Of a DNA stretch of 12,813 nt, positions 6,426 through 12,799 are shown in pieces. Under the pieces are notes generated by a model. The model ran no database searches. It was not told the origin of the DNA and saw only the letters and a list, made by a program, of their open reading frames with translations. A program made the position numbers and the translations under genes. Within the stretch, counting starts at the first letter, position 1; every line of letters begins with the position of its first letter. Source of the DNA: Chloroflexota bacterium (lineage in GTDB: Bacteria; Chloroflexota; Chloroflexia; Thermomicrobiales; UBA6265); contig JAFAEX010000212.1 in assembly GCA_023423795.1 (NCBI GenBank), positions 1 through 12,813 of the forward strand. The letters run 5' to 3'.

Positions 6426-8579
6426 CTAGTCCGCCGGCGCCGGGGCGGGCATGCCGGACCGCTGGGCCTCTTCTTCCAGCGCTTCGACGGTCTCGGGCAA
6501 CTGGGGCTCGATGCCGGCCTCGATGTCCGCTACGGTCGGCGGGCCGAAGATCTGATCGACTTCGGAGGCGTCGAGCGTCTCCCGTTCGAGCAGCGCCGCC
6601 ACGAGCGCGTCGAGTTGCGGGCGGTACCGGATGTTCATCTCGACCGCGTGCTGGAGGCTGCTTTCGACCATCTGCCGCACGGCGGTATCGACCCGCTGGG
6701 CGGTGGCGTCGGAGTGGCCCTTGTCCTGCACGATCTCGCGGCCGAGGAAGACGTGCTCCTCGCCGGTGCCGAGGTAGACCGGCCCGACATCGGGGCTCAT
6801 GCCCCACAAGCCGACCATGCGGCGGGCGAGACTGGTGGCTTCGCGCAAGTCGTTCTCGGCTCCGGTGGTGACCTCGTCGTAGGTCACCATCTCGGCGGCG
6901 CGGCCACCGAGCAACATGGCCAGCCGCCCGAGGAGATAGGTGCGGCTGTAATTGTGCCGGTCTTCCTCCGGGGTCTGGATGGTGACGCCGAGGGCCCGGC
7001 CGCGCGGCACGATGCTCACCTTGCGCACCGGGTCGGCCCCGGGGGTGAAGTGGGCGACCAGTGCGTGCCCGGCCTCGTGGTAGGCGACGACCTCGCGCTC
7101 CTTGGCGTTCATCAGGCCGGCGCGGGTGGTGCCGAGCAGGATCTTGTCGAGGGCTTCCTCGAAGTCGTCGGCCTGGATCTGCTTGCGGTTCTTGCGCGCG
7201 GCCATCAGCGCCGCCTCGTTGACGAGGTTGGCGAGGTCCGCGCCGGAAAAGCCGGTGGTGCCGCGGGCGAGCGAAGCCTTGTCCACGTCCGGCGACAGCG
7301 GCAGTCCGCGGGAGTGGATGTTGAGGATCGCTTCGCGGCCGTTGCGGTCGGGCAGGCCGACCACCACCTGGCGGTCGAAGCGGCCCGGGCGCAGGAGCGC
7401 GGGGTCGAGCACGTCCGGCCGGTTGGTCGCGGCCATGACGATGACTTCCTGGTTGGTCTCGAACCCGTCCATCTCGACGAGGAGCTGGTTCAACGTTTGC
7501 TCGCGCTCGTCGTTGGAACCGCCGAGCCCGGCGAAGCGCTGGCGGCCGACGGCGTCCATTTCGTCGATGAAGATGATGGCCGGGGCGTGCTGCTTGGCCT
7601 TGTCGAACAGGTCGCGGACGCGGCTGGCGCCGACGCCGACGAACATCTCGACGAACTCGGACGCCGAGATCGAGAAGAACGGCACGCCGGCCTCACCGGC
7701 GACGGCGCGGGCGGTGAGCGTCTTGCCGGTGCCCGGAGGGCCGACCAGCAGGATGCCGCGCGGCAGCCGCGCGCCGAGCTGGTGGTACTTGGCCGGGTTC
7801 CGGAGGAAATCGACGACTTCGGTCAGTTCCTTCTTGGCTTCTTCCTCGCCGGCGACGTCGGCGAAGGTGACCTGGGGGCGTTCCGGATCGTGCTGCCGGG
7901 CGCGGGAGCGTCCGAAACCGAACACGTTCTGCTGGCCACGGCTCATCTGCCGGCCCATAAAGACGATCAGGCCGATGATGAGCAGGAACGGCAGCAGGGT
8001 GACGAACAGCGTCGAGAGCAGCGAATCGCCGCCGATCTCGCCGGCGACTTCGACGCCCTGCGCGTTGAGCAGCGGGAGCAGTTCGGGGTTATCGACCGGC
8101 GGCAGCGTGGCCCGGACCTGCGTGCCGGTCAGGATGTTCCGGTCGGCCTCGTCCGGCGCGGCCACGATCTGGCCCGTGGTGCGGTCGAAGGAGATCGGGT
8201 TTTCGAGGACGGCCTCGATCCGGGTGTCGGTCAGCGTGGCCCGCTCGACGTTGCCGTCGCGGATCTGCTGCTCGACCTGCGAGTAGGCCAGCGGGATCCA
8301 CTGGCTGTCGCGCTGGGGGTCGAAGATCGAGTAGAGCTGGAAGGCGAGCAGGCCGAGGAACAGGACGCCGATGGCCCACGGTGGAATGCGGGGCCGCTTC
8401 GGTTCGCCGGTCCCTTTCGGGCCGTTACCCTGCCCCTTGTTGGGGCCTTTCGGCAGCGGGAAGTTCGGCTTGCGGCCGTTGCCGCCATCCTTGTCGCCGT
8501 CGGGGAGGCGCTGGAGCCGGGTCGGCTCCTTCGGTTCGGAAGACGTCATGGGGGTCGTCCCATCTTTCTCTGGAGGCAT
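6426..8579 (-). CDS. ftsH: ATP-dependent zinc metalloprotease FtsH
   Basis: Membrane-bound AAA+ protease that degrades misassembled membrane proteins and short-lived regulators, acting as a hexamer. Order along 717 residues: a cytoplasmic Gly/Pro/Lys-rich N-terminus (1-64), a first membrane helix (about 65-86), an extracytoplasmic domain (about 87-186), a second helix (about 187-209), then the AAA module. The AAA module has Walker A G-P-P-G-T-G-K-T (280-287), pore motif F313-V-G, Walker B I-I-F-I-D-E (335-340) and second region of homology L-R-P-G-R-F-D-R (396-403). The protease domain has H501-E-A-G-H505 and D577 in T-G-A-E-N-D-L as third zinc ligand. All key residues are present. The start is uncertain: ATG 8579 has no clear ribosome site, while the in-frame ATG at 8549 has GGGA about 8 nt upstream. 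The promoter candidate at 8616-8644 serves either. Residues 64 or 54 before the first helix are long for the family. Confidence 0.96.
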   Translation of the reverse strand: MPPEKDGTTPMTSSEPKEPTRLQRLPDGDKDGGNGRKPNFPLPKGPNKGQGNGPKGTGEPKRPRIPPWAIGVLFLGLLAFQLYSIFDPQRDSQWIPLAYSQVEQQIRDGNVERATLTDTRIEAVLENPISFDRTTGQIVAAPDEADRNILTGTQVRATLPPVDNPELLPLLNAQGVEVAGEIGGDSLLSTLFVTLLPFLLIIGLIVFMGRQMSRGQQNVFGFGRSRARQHDPERPQVTFADVAGEEEAKKELTEVVDFLRNPAKYHQLGARLPRGILLVGPPGTGKTLTARAVAGEAGVPFFSISASEFVEMFVGVGASRVRDLFDKAKQHAPAIIFIDEMDAVGRQRFAGLGGSNDEREQTLNQLLVEMDGFETNQEVIVMAATNRPDVLDPALLRPGRFDRQVVVGLPDRNGREAILNIHSRGLPLSPDVDKASLARGTTGFSGADLANLVNEAALMAARKNRKQIQADDFEEALDKILLGTTRAGLMNAKEREVVAYHEAGHALVAHFTPGADPVRKVSIVPRGRALGVTIQTPEEDRHNYSRTYLLGRLAMLLGGRAAEMVTYDEVTTGAENDLREATSLARRMVGLWGMSPDVGPVYLGTGEEHVFLGREIVQDKGHSDATAQRVDTAVRQMVESSLQHAVEMNIRYRPQLDALVAALLERETLDASEVDQIFGPPTVADIEAGIEPQLPETVEALEEEAQRSGMPAPAPAD

Positions 8580-8587
8580 GCGGATGC

Positions 8588-8607
8588 GCAGGGAACGCCG
8601 TCCCTGC
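8588..8607. other. Small hairpin at the 5' end of the ftsH transcript
   Basis: GCAGGGA (8588-8594) pairs perfectly with TCCCTGC (8601-8607) around a 6-nt loop. It starts within a few nucleotides of the transcription start predicted from the promoter at 8616-8644. It may protect the 5' end or act in regulation; it has no T-run. Confidence 0.45.
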
Positions 8608-8615
8608 CACCACGA

Positions 8616-8644
8616 ATGGTAGGGGTACGTCGCGGTTATGTCGA
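8616..8644 (-). promoter_or_regulatory. Candidate sigma70-type promoter of ftsH
   Basis: On the minus strand TCGACA (8644-8639, 5 of 6 to TTGACA), a 17-nt spacer and TACCAT (8621-8616, 4 of 6 to TATAAT) form the best promoter match I see in the window. Transcription would start near 8609. It lies in the 100-nt gap after the 118-residue gene, so ftsH could be expressed from here and by read-through. Confidence 0.5.
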
Positions 8645-8679
8645 TGTTCCAGCCGATCCTCGGGGCGATGCTGCCGCGC

Positions 8680-9036
8680 TTAGGCGGGGACGAGTCGCCA
8701 CAGGGCGGGAACGGCGTAGGGATCCTCTTCCCCGTGGGCGAACCCGACCCATTCGACGAGGCCGGAGCGGCGCATCGCGGCCGGGATCACCTGGCCGTGG
8801 ATGACCATGCGCGCGTAGCGCTCCCCTTCCCCCCAGCGCCTCAGGGTTTCTGCGTAGGCGGCGCTGGCCGACGGGTCCTCCTGCATGACCGCGATGAAGT
8901 CCGTGGTCGTGAACTCCTCGCCCTCGACCCGGCGGAGCAGGTCCTCGATGGCCGGGGCGATGAAGTCGATCAGGGCATCGACGCGGTCGGGCCGGTCCAG
9001 CGCGGCGTCGCCGGCGGGCGGGCTGCCTGCTCCCAC
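8680..9036 (-). CDS. Hypothetical 118-residue soluble protein upstream of ftsH
   Basis: I do not recognise the family. The start is GTG at 9036, supported by AAGGA (9048-9044) 7 nt upstream; the stop is TAA. The protein has no signal peptide or membrane segment. The order suggests a helix (residues 18-36, D-R-V-D-A-L-I-D-F-I-A-P-A-I-E-D-L-L-R), a second helix after F-T-T-T-D-F-I-A-V-M, a long helix with R-R-W-G-E-G-E-R-Y-A-R, then a short beta pair (L-V-E-W-V-G-F and A-L-W-R-L-V-P) at the C-terminus. This helix-helix-helix-wing order would fit a winged-helix DNA-binding fold, which is inference only. It is divergent from the SH3-repeat protein gene. It lies 100 nt upstream of ftsH on the same strand, with no clear terminator between them, so it may be partly co-transcribed with ftsH. 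Confidence 0.7.
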   Translation of the reverse strand: MGAGSPPAGDAALDRPDRVDALIDFIAPAIEDLLRRVEGEEFTTTDFIAVMQEDPSASAAYAETLRRWGEGERYARMVIHGQVIPAAMRRSGLVEWVGFAHGEEDPYAVPALWRLVPA

Positions 9037-9062
9037 AATCGGATCCTTTCACGCATTCGGCA

Positions 9063-9101
9063 GCCGGTTCGCGTCGTCGCCTGTTTCGGGACCGAACCGG
9101 C
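9063..9101. promoter_or_regulatory. 9-bp inverted repeat (possible operator) between divergent genes
   Basis: GCCGGTTCG (9063-9071) and CGAACCGGC (9093-9101) are perfect inverted copies with centres 30 bp apart, close to three DNA turns. The dyad ends 3 bp before a TAGACT -10-like box (9105-9110) and lies about 27 bp upstream of the divergent GTG at 9036. It is placed as an operator would be for either gene. Confidence 0.45.
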
Positions 9102-9104
9102 GGG

Positions 9105-9110
9105 TAGACT
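9105..9110 (+). promoter_or_regulatory. Candidate -10 box (TAGACT) for the SH3-repeat protein gene
   Basis: TAGACT lies 57 nt upstream of the ATG at 9168. No good -35 is visible at 17 nt. Recognition of this box may depend on a regulator at the adjacent 9-bp dyad; that is inference. Confidence 0.3.
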
Positions 9111-9167
9111 TCCATCATCAAGGATCGCCTCGGCGGCCGTGCGCCGTCCAACGAGGGGAGGGCTTCC

Positions 9168-9719
9168 ATGAACGCGCGCTCCGCACCGTTCACCACCGCC
9201 GCATCGGACCGGCGCCCTCGCGCGTGGCGGGCGTGGGCGGTCACGCTGGTCGTGCTCGTCGCGATGGTCGCCCAGGCGTTCGCTCCCGGGATCGCCCGGG
9301 CCGAAGCGCCGCCGCTGGCGATGGTGGCGCGGGATACCCCGCTGCTGCTCGCGCCGCAGGGCGACGCGGGAGTGGTCCGCAATCTGCGGGCGGGCGACCA
9401 GGTCGAACTGACCGGCGGCACGGCGATCGGGTTCCTCGGGGTGATCTTCCGGGGCGATCGCGGCTGGGTCGCCGCTTCGGACCTCGCGATCAGCGGCAAC
9501 GTCGGCATTCCGCTGGCGGAGGCCCCGAACGGGACGCGCATCCTCGCCGCGCCGTTGCCGGACGCCGCTGTGCTGGGCGAAGTGCCACCGGGCGGCGTGG
9601 TGCTGCTCACCGGCGCGCACGTCGGCAACTACGTCGCCGGGTCCTACGACGGCGTCGGCGGCTGGATCGAGGAGCACGAACTGTCGCTTCCGTACGACGC
9701 GGACGGCGGCGCGTACTGA
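9168..9719 (+). CDS. Exported protein with two bacterial SH3-like repeats
   Basis: A 183-residue secreted protein. The N-terminus (1-21) is Arg-rich and is followed by a hydrophobic core (A-V-T-L-V-V-L-V-A-M-V-A) and a signal-peptidase-I-type site A-R-A45/E46. The mature part is two similar units of about 60 residues (50-107 and 112-173). Each has a '(T/A)-P-L-L-L-A-P / R-I-L-A-A-P' strand, a short L-R-A-G-D / V-P-P-G-G turn, an extended strand and a closing G-W-V/I motif (G99-W-V, G165-W-I). This is the layout of SH3b domains, which often bind cell-wall or other surface ligands; no catalytic domain is attached. The ATG has GAGGGGAGG 6 nt upstream (9153-9161). A strong terminator follows the TGA, so it is probably a single-gene unit. 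The family call rests on pattern, not on a search. Confidence 0.8.
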   Translation: MNARSAPFTTAASDRRPRAWRAWAVTLVVLVAMVAQAFAPGIARAEAPPLAMVARDTPLLLAPQGDAGVVRNLRAGDQVELTGGTAIGFLGVIFRGDRGWVAASDLAISGNVGIPLAEAPNGTRILAAPLPDAAVLGEVPPGGVVLLTGAHVGNYVAGSYDGVGGWIEEHELSLPYDADGGAY

Positions 9720-9740
9720 GTCCCCGAGCGGGCGCAAACC

Positions 9741-9775
9741 GAAACCGGAGCCGGTACACTGCCGGCTCCGGTTTC
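9741..9775 (+). terminator. Intrinsic terminator after the SH3-repeat protein gene
   Basis: A perfect 14-bp stem (9741-9754 with 9762-9775) encloses a 7-nt loop, starting 21 nt after the stop. The descending arm ends in GTTTCTTG, a short T-rich tail. The loop contains TACACT, a -10-like box that could serve the next gene. Confidence 0.8.
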
Positions 9776-9804
9776 TTGCGTGCGGTAGCGAAGGTTGGCG
9801 CGGG

Positions 9805-11040
9805 ATGGGCGGCGAGAACGGCCGAGTGGTTGTTGACAACGAGGTGCCGGCGACCGCCGGCGCGGTGGTCATCGGTGGCGGCGTCAACGGTCTGTCGGCC
9901 GCGTTCCAGTTGGCGAAGCGCGGCGTGCGCAACGTCGTCGTGCTGGAGCGGCGGCAGATCGGTGGCGGGGCGACCGGCAAGAGCGGCGCGCTGGTCCGCT
10001 GCCACTACGCGAACGTGCCCGAAGCGCTGCTAACGCTGCACAGCCAGCGCATCTTCCGCAACTGGGACGAGGAAGTCGGCGCCGGCGATCCCGGGTACGA
10101 CGCGGTGGGCTTCATCCAGGTGGTGCCGCCGGACAAGGCCGACAACCTGCGGAAGAACGTCGCGGCGCACCAGGCGGCCGGCGTGGATACCCGCATCGTC
10201 GATCGCGCCGAACTGCGCGAGATCGAGCCGATGCTGCGAACGGACGACCTCGACATCGCCGCGTTCGAACCGCATTCCGGCTACGCCGATTCCAACGCGA
10301 CGGTCTACGGGTTCGCCGAAGCCGGCCAACGGCTCGGGGTGCGGATCGTCACTAACACCGAGGCGATCGGGATCGAGGTTTCCGGGGGCCGGGTGACCGG
10401 CGTGCGAACCAACCGGGGCGACATCGCGACCGAACGCGTGCTGCTGGCCGGCGGCTCGTGGGCGAACCCGTTGCTGCACTCCCTCGGGCTCGACTTGGGG
10501 ATGGAGCCGGTCCGCACGCAGGTCGTGATTTTCCGCTGGCCACAGTCCGTGGACCATTCCCGAAAGCATCGGGTGGTGATCGACGCGGTGAACCACTCGT
10601 GGATCCGGCCGGTGCCGGGATACAGCACGTTGATCGGGGCGGAGCGCTCGGTCGGCGGGGTCGAGCCCGACGCGCTGGACGAGGGGGTGCCGGCGCATTC
10701 GGTGGGCGTCGCCCGGTCGGTGTTGGCGGCCCGGTTCCCCGTGTTCGGGGAGGCGCTGATGCGCGGCGGCTGGGCGGGAACCTACATGCGCTCGCCGGAC
10801 GGCCATCCGGTGATCGACCGCGCGCCGGGCATCGACGGCATGTGGCTGATGACCGGCGACAGCGGTAGTTCGTTCAAGACCGCCCCGGCCATCGGCATCT
10901 GCCTGGCGGAGTGGATGACCGACGGCGCGCCGAAACTGATGGACCTGACGCCGTTCCGCGCCACCCGCTTCGCCGAGGGCCAGCCCTGGCTGGACGAGTT
11001 CGCCTACGGGGACGATCGCCAGTTGACGGTCTCCCGATAG
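9805..11040 (+). CDS. FAD-dependent oxidoreductase of the DAO (glycine/sarcosine oxidase-like) family
   Basis: A 411-residue flavoprotein expected to oxidise an amino acid or N-methylated amine. A Rossmann dinucleotide motif V-V-I-G24-G-G26-V-N-G29 is followed by the FAD-ribose acid in V-L-E48-R. The G-G-G-A-T-G-K-S-G-A (53-62) stretch corresponds to the flavin-contacting loop of the family. The C-terminus has a second flavin contact (M-T-G-D-S-G-S-S-F-K-T-A-P-A, about 351-364) typical of sarcosine oxidase beta/glycine oxidase relatives. I do not see a basis for a precise substrate: sarcosine, dimethylglycine, glycine, or proline analogues are all possible. ATG 9805 has AAGG 10 nt upstream; GTG 9826 is a possible later start. 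The gene begins 30 nt after the preceding terminator, so it is likely transcribed on its own. Cytoplasmic; no signal peptide. Confidence 0.9.
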   Translation: MGGENGRVVVDNEVPATAGAVVIGGGVNGLSAAFQLAKRGVRNVVVLERRQIGGGATGKSGALVRCHYANVPEALLTLHSQRIFRNWDEEVGAGDPGYDAVGFIQVVPPDKADNLRKNVAAHQAAGVDTRIVDRAELREIEPMLRTDDLDIAAFEPHSGYADSNATVYGFAEAGQRLGVRIVTNTEAIGIEVSGGRVTGVRTNRGDIATERVLLAGGSWANPLLHSLGLDLGMEPVRTQVVIFRWPQSVDHSRKHRVVIDAVNHSWIRPVPGYSTLIGAERSVGGVEPDALDEGVPAHSVGVARSVLAARFPVFGEALMRGGWAGTYMRSPDGHPVIDRAPGIDGMWLMTGDSGSSFKTAPAIGICLAEWMTDGAPKLMDLTPFRATRFAEGQPWLDEFAYGDDRQLTVSR

Positions 11041-11053
11041 GTTTGGGCTTCGC

Positions 11054-11079
11054 GCCGCCGCACACCACCGGGCGGCGGC
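11054..11079 (+). terminator. Weak candidate terminator of the FAD oxidoreductase gene
   Basis: An 8-bp perfect stem (GCCGCCGC, 11054-11061, with 11072-11079) and 10-nt loop lie 14 nt after the stop. No T-run follows, so an intrinsic role is uncertain. Confidence 0.35.
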
Positions 11080-11243
11080 TACCAAGATTGCGGATTCCGG
11101 GCGCGAATCGGGCCGTCATCGACGGAGGAGACGCCATCGAGCCGGACGGCGGCCATGTACCAAGCTCGGCCACGCCGAATGACGGCGATCATCCCGATGG
11201 TTGTCGGCAAACGCGACCGAAGACTCCGCCGAATCGATTGAAT

Positions 11244-11279
11244 GCGACGGACCACCCGGGAGCCCGTGTGGTCCGTCGC
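11244..11279. repeat. 12-bp perfect inverted repeat
   Basis: GCGACGGACCAC (11244-11255) and its exact reverse complement (11268-11279) enclose 12 nt. It has no T-run on either side and no adjacent gene end, so it is not an obvious terminator. It lies 35 bp before the left 11-bp array and may be part of that element. Confidence 0.6.
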
Positions 11280-11313
11280 GCACGGCGAGGCCAAGTCGGG
11301 TTCGACTCCACCC

Positions 11314-11356
11314 TTTGTTTCGGTATTTATTCGGCGTTTATTCGGCATTTATTCGG
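11314..11356 (+). repeat. Left array: 11-bp direct repeats TTTATTCGGNN
   Basis: TTTATTCGG occurs at 11326-11334, 11337-11345 and 11348-11356, exactly 11 bp apart. A degenerate copy (TTTGTTTCGG) lies at 11314-11323. A further single copy ending in C stands at 11402-11410. The A/T-rich units stand out against GC-rich surroundings. Eleven bp is close to one DNA turn, so a protein bound to each unit would lie on the same face. Confidence 0.85.
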
Positions 11357-11395
11357 TCGCGAAACACCGCGTACGTACGCGAACATTCGACCGAA
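11352..11395. repeat. Nested palindrome between the arrays
   Basis: CGCGTACGTACGCG (11368-11381) is a perfect 14-bp palindrome. Outside it TTCGGTCG (11352-11359) pairs with CGACCGAA (11388-11395), with the centre displaced by only 1 bp. The outer left arm overlaps the last unit of the left array. Confidence 0.7.
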
Positions 11396-11532
11396 ACGAG
11401 ATTTATTCGCGGGCCCTCACAGCCTCAGTGCCCGGAACCCGCTCCCGGACGTGCCCGCCCCGTTTGCGCCCGCCTGGCTGGCGGGGGGTGCCGAAGAAAC
11501 CAGAAATCCGCATGTTCATGGGAAAACCGCCG

Positions 11533-11574
11533 CCGAATAAACGCCGAATCAATACCGAATAAACACCGAATAAA
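11533..11574 (-). repeat. Right array: 11-bp repeats in opposite orientation
   Basis: On the plus strand CCGAATAAA (or CCGAATCAA in the second unit) starts at 11533, 11544, 11555 and 11566, exactly 11 bp apart; read on the minus strand this is TTTATTCGG. 11322-11346 and 11532-11556 are reverse complements at 24 of 25 positions, so one strand could fold into a long stem with a loop of about 185 nt. Confidence 0.85.
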
Positions 11575-11728
11575 CCTGGCCGGTCGCGCCGCCGGCCCGT
11601 CCATCGGCGACGGCGGTTCCGGACCAATAGGCCGGATTTTGGATCGATGCCGAAAGACCCCCGGTTCCATTGAATCCCGGCCCGGTCGTGACCCGGAGTG
11701 CTGGATGCGGAGCGAACCGCCTACAGTC

Positions 11729-12730
11729 CTACTCCGGCGCGTCGCCGCGGCGGAGGGAGGCGTAACTCTCGTAGCGCTCGCGCGGGATCTCGCCGTCCTC
11801 GACGGCGTCGAGGACGGCGCAGCCGGGTTCGTGCAGGTGGGTGCAGTCGGGGTAAAAGCAGCGCCCGAGGTACGGACGGAGTTCCGGGAACAGGTCGTCC
11901 AGCGTCTCCCTCGGCACGGCCTGGAGTGAGAGGGCGCGGATGCCCGGGGTGTCGGCGACGAACGTCGGCGGCTCCCCCGGTATGCGGCGCAGGATGGTCG
12001 CCGTCGTCGTATGGCGGCCTTTGCCGGTGGCATCGGAGACCTCGCCGATCTCGCGGCGACCGGCGGGGTCGAGCAGGTTAAGCAAACTGGATTTGCCGAC
12101 GCCGGACGGGCCGGCCACGGCGGTGACCTTGCCGCGCAATGCGGAAGCGAGTTCCTGGATGCCCTCGCCCGTTCGCGTCGAGAGGTAGAAGATCGGGTAC
12201 GTTCCTCCGTAATCGCCGAACAGGCGGCGGGAGCGCGGCGTGCCGTCCGGCTCGAGCACGTCGAGGTCCATTTTGCTGACGCCGATGGCCGCCGGTAGCC
12301 CGCGCGATTCGGCCAGAACGAGGAAGCGGTCGAGCATCCGCCGGTGCGGATCCGGTTCGCGGACGGCGAACAGGAACAGCGCCTGGTCGGGGTTGGCGAG
12401 GATCACCTGCTCGGTGTCCTCGGTGTGCCGGGCCAGGCGCGACAGCACCCGAGTTCGTGGTTCGATGGCCTCGATCTGGCCCTCGCCCTCGCCGACGTCG
12501 GTGACCCAGACGCGGTCGCCGACCGCGACGAGGTCGGTGCGGCGGCGCTCCCGGCGGAGGGTTCCGCGAACGGTGGAGAGCAGGACTGTTCCGTCCGCCA
12601 GTTCGACCTCGAAGAACTTGCCGTAGGCGCGAACGACGACGCCCGCCAGCGCGCCCGGCGGCGGTGTGGCGGGTGCCGGCGGCGCGGGGTCCGCGGCTCG
12701 GCGGTCGGGGCGCGGGCGGCGAGGCGGCAT
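11729..12730 (-). CDS. rsgA: Small ribosomal subunit biogenesis GTPase RsgA (YjeQ)
   Basis: A 333-residue, circularly permuted GTPase that checks late 30S maturation and releases RbfA. Order: a Pro/Arg-rich N-terminus (1-26), an OB fold (about 27-93, beginning G-V-V-V-R-A-Y-G-K-F-F), then the GTPase in permuted order: G4 as V-S152-K-M-D155, G1 G-P-S-G-V-G-K-S (207-214), G2 G-K-G-R-H-T-T-T (236-243), G3 D260-T-P-G. The C-terminal zinc finger has the C-x4-C-x-H-x5-C pattern at C291, C296, H298, C304. All marks of the family are intact; G4 has Ser where Asn is usual. The ATG at 12730 has AGGAG 13 nt upstream, a wide gap, and no better start is evident before the OB fold. It is the only gene on this side of the repeat-rich interval; its promoter is probably beyond or within the homopolymer region at the window end. 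Confidence 0.95.
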   Translation of the reverse strand: MPPRRPRPDRRAADPAPPAPATPPPGALAGVVVRAYGKFFEVELADGTVLLSTVRGTLRRERRRTDLVAVGDRVWVTDVGEGEGQIEAIEPRTRVLSRLARHTEDTEQVILANPDQALFLFAVREPDPHRRMLDRFLVLAESRGLPAAIGVSKMDLDVLEPDGTPRSRRLFGDYGGTYPIFYLSTRTGEGIQELASALRGKVTAVAGPSGVGKSSLLNLLDPAGRREIGEVSDATGKGRHTTTATILRRIPGEPPTFVADTPGIRALSLQAVPRETLDDLFPELRPYLGRCFYPDCTHLHEPGCAVLDAVEDGEIPRERYESYASLRRGDAPE

Positions 12731-12763
12731 GCGCTGGGCGCGTCTCCTTGCTGGCCGGATTGC

Positions 12764-12799
12764 GGGCGGGGGGGGGGCGCCCGCCCCCCCCCCCCCCCG
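12764..12799. repeat. G and C homopolymer runs at the right end
   Basis: A run of ten Gs (12768-12777) is followed by a short GC palindrome and a run of sixteen Cs (12784-12799). This is low-complexity sequence at the window edge. It may be a natural hairpin, but a sequencing or assembly artefact at a contig end is at least as likely. Confidence 0.7.

Larger units (their letters stand above)
11041..11728. other. Gene-free interval with arrayed repeats between the oxidoreductase and rsgA
   Basis: The 688 bp between two convergent genes carry several open frames. Where they overlap the arrays they merely translate the 11-bp repeats (peptides of the N-K-R-R-I-N-T-E type), and none has a ribosome site or family-like sequence. 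Contents: a weak terminator (11054-11079), a 12-bp hairpin (11244-11279), the left array (11314-11356), a nested palindrome (11352-11395), a further single unit (11402-11410), a GC-rich spacer (11411-11532) and the right array (11533-11574). From 11575 to 11728 I see only short GC-rich dyads and no clear terminator for rsgA. Confidence 0.75.

Noticed and set aside
6615..8804. Open frame of 729 codons on the plus strand opposite ftsH
   Set aside because: It is antisense to a complete FtsH. The translation is low in information (V, G, A, D, R) and has no ribosome site.
11298..11316. GGTTCGACTCC, looking like a tRNA or tmRNA T-arm
   Set aside because: The flanking five bases do not form the T-stem (only 2 of 5 pairs), and no anticodon arm, acceptor stem or CCA is present nearby.
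11314..11574. CRISPR array or oriC for the repeated units
   Set aside because: The 9-bp units with 2-bp gaps are far too short for CRISPR repeats and spacers. TTTATTCGG does not match the DnaA box TTATNCACA, and no dnaA or dnaN gene is near.
11079..11929. Several small frames across the repeat arrays (peptides of the N-K-R-R-I-N-T-E and F-G-V-Y-S kind)
   Set aside because: They are translations of the 11-bp units, which repeat as 11-residue patterns because 11 is not a multiple of 3. There are no ribosome sites and no coding character outside the arrays.
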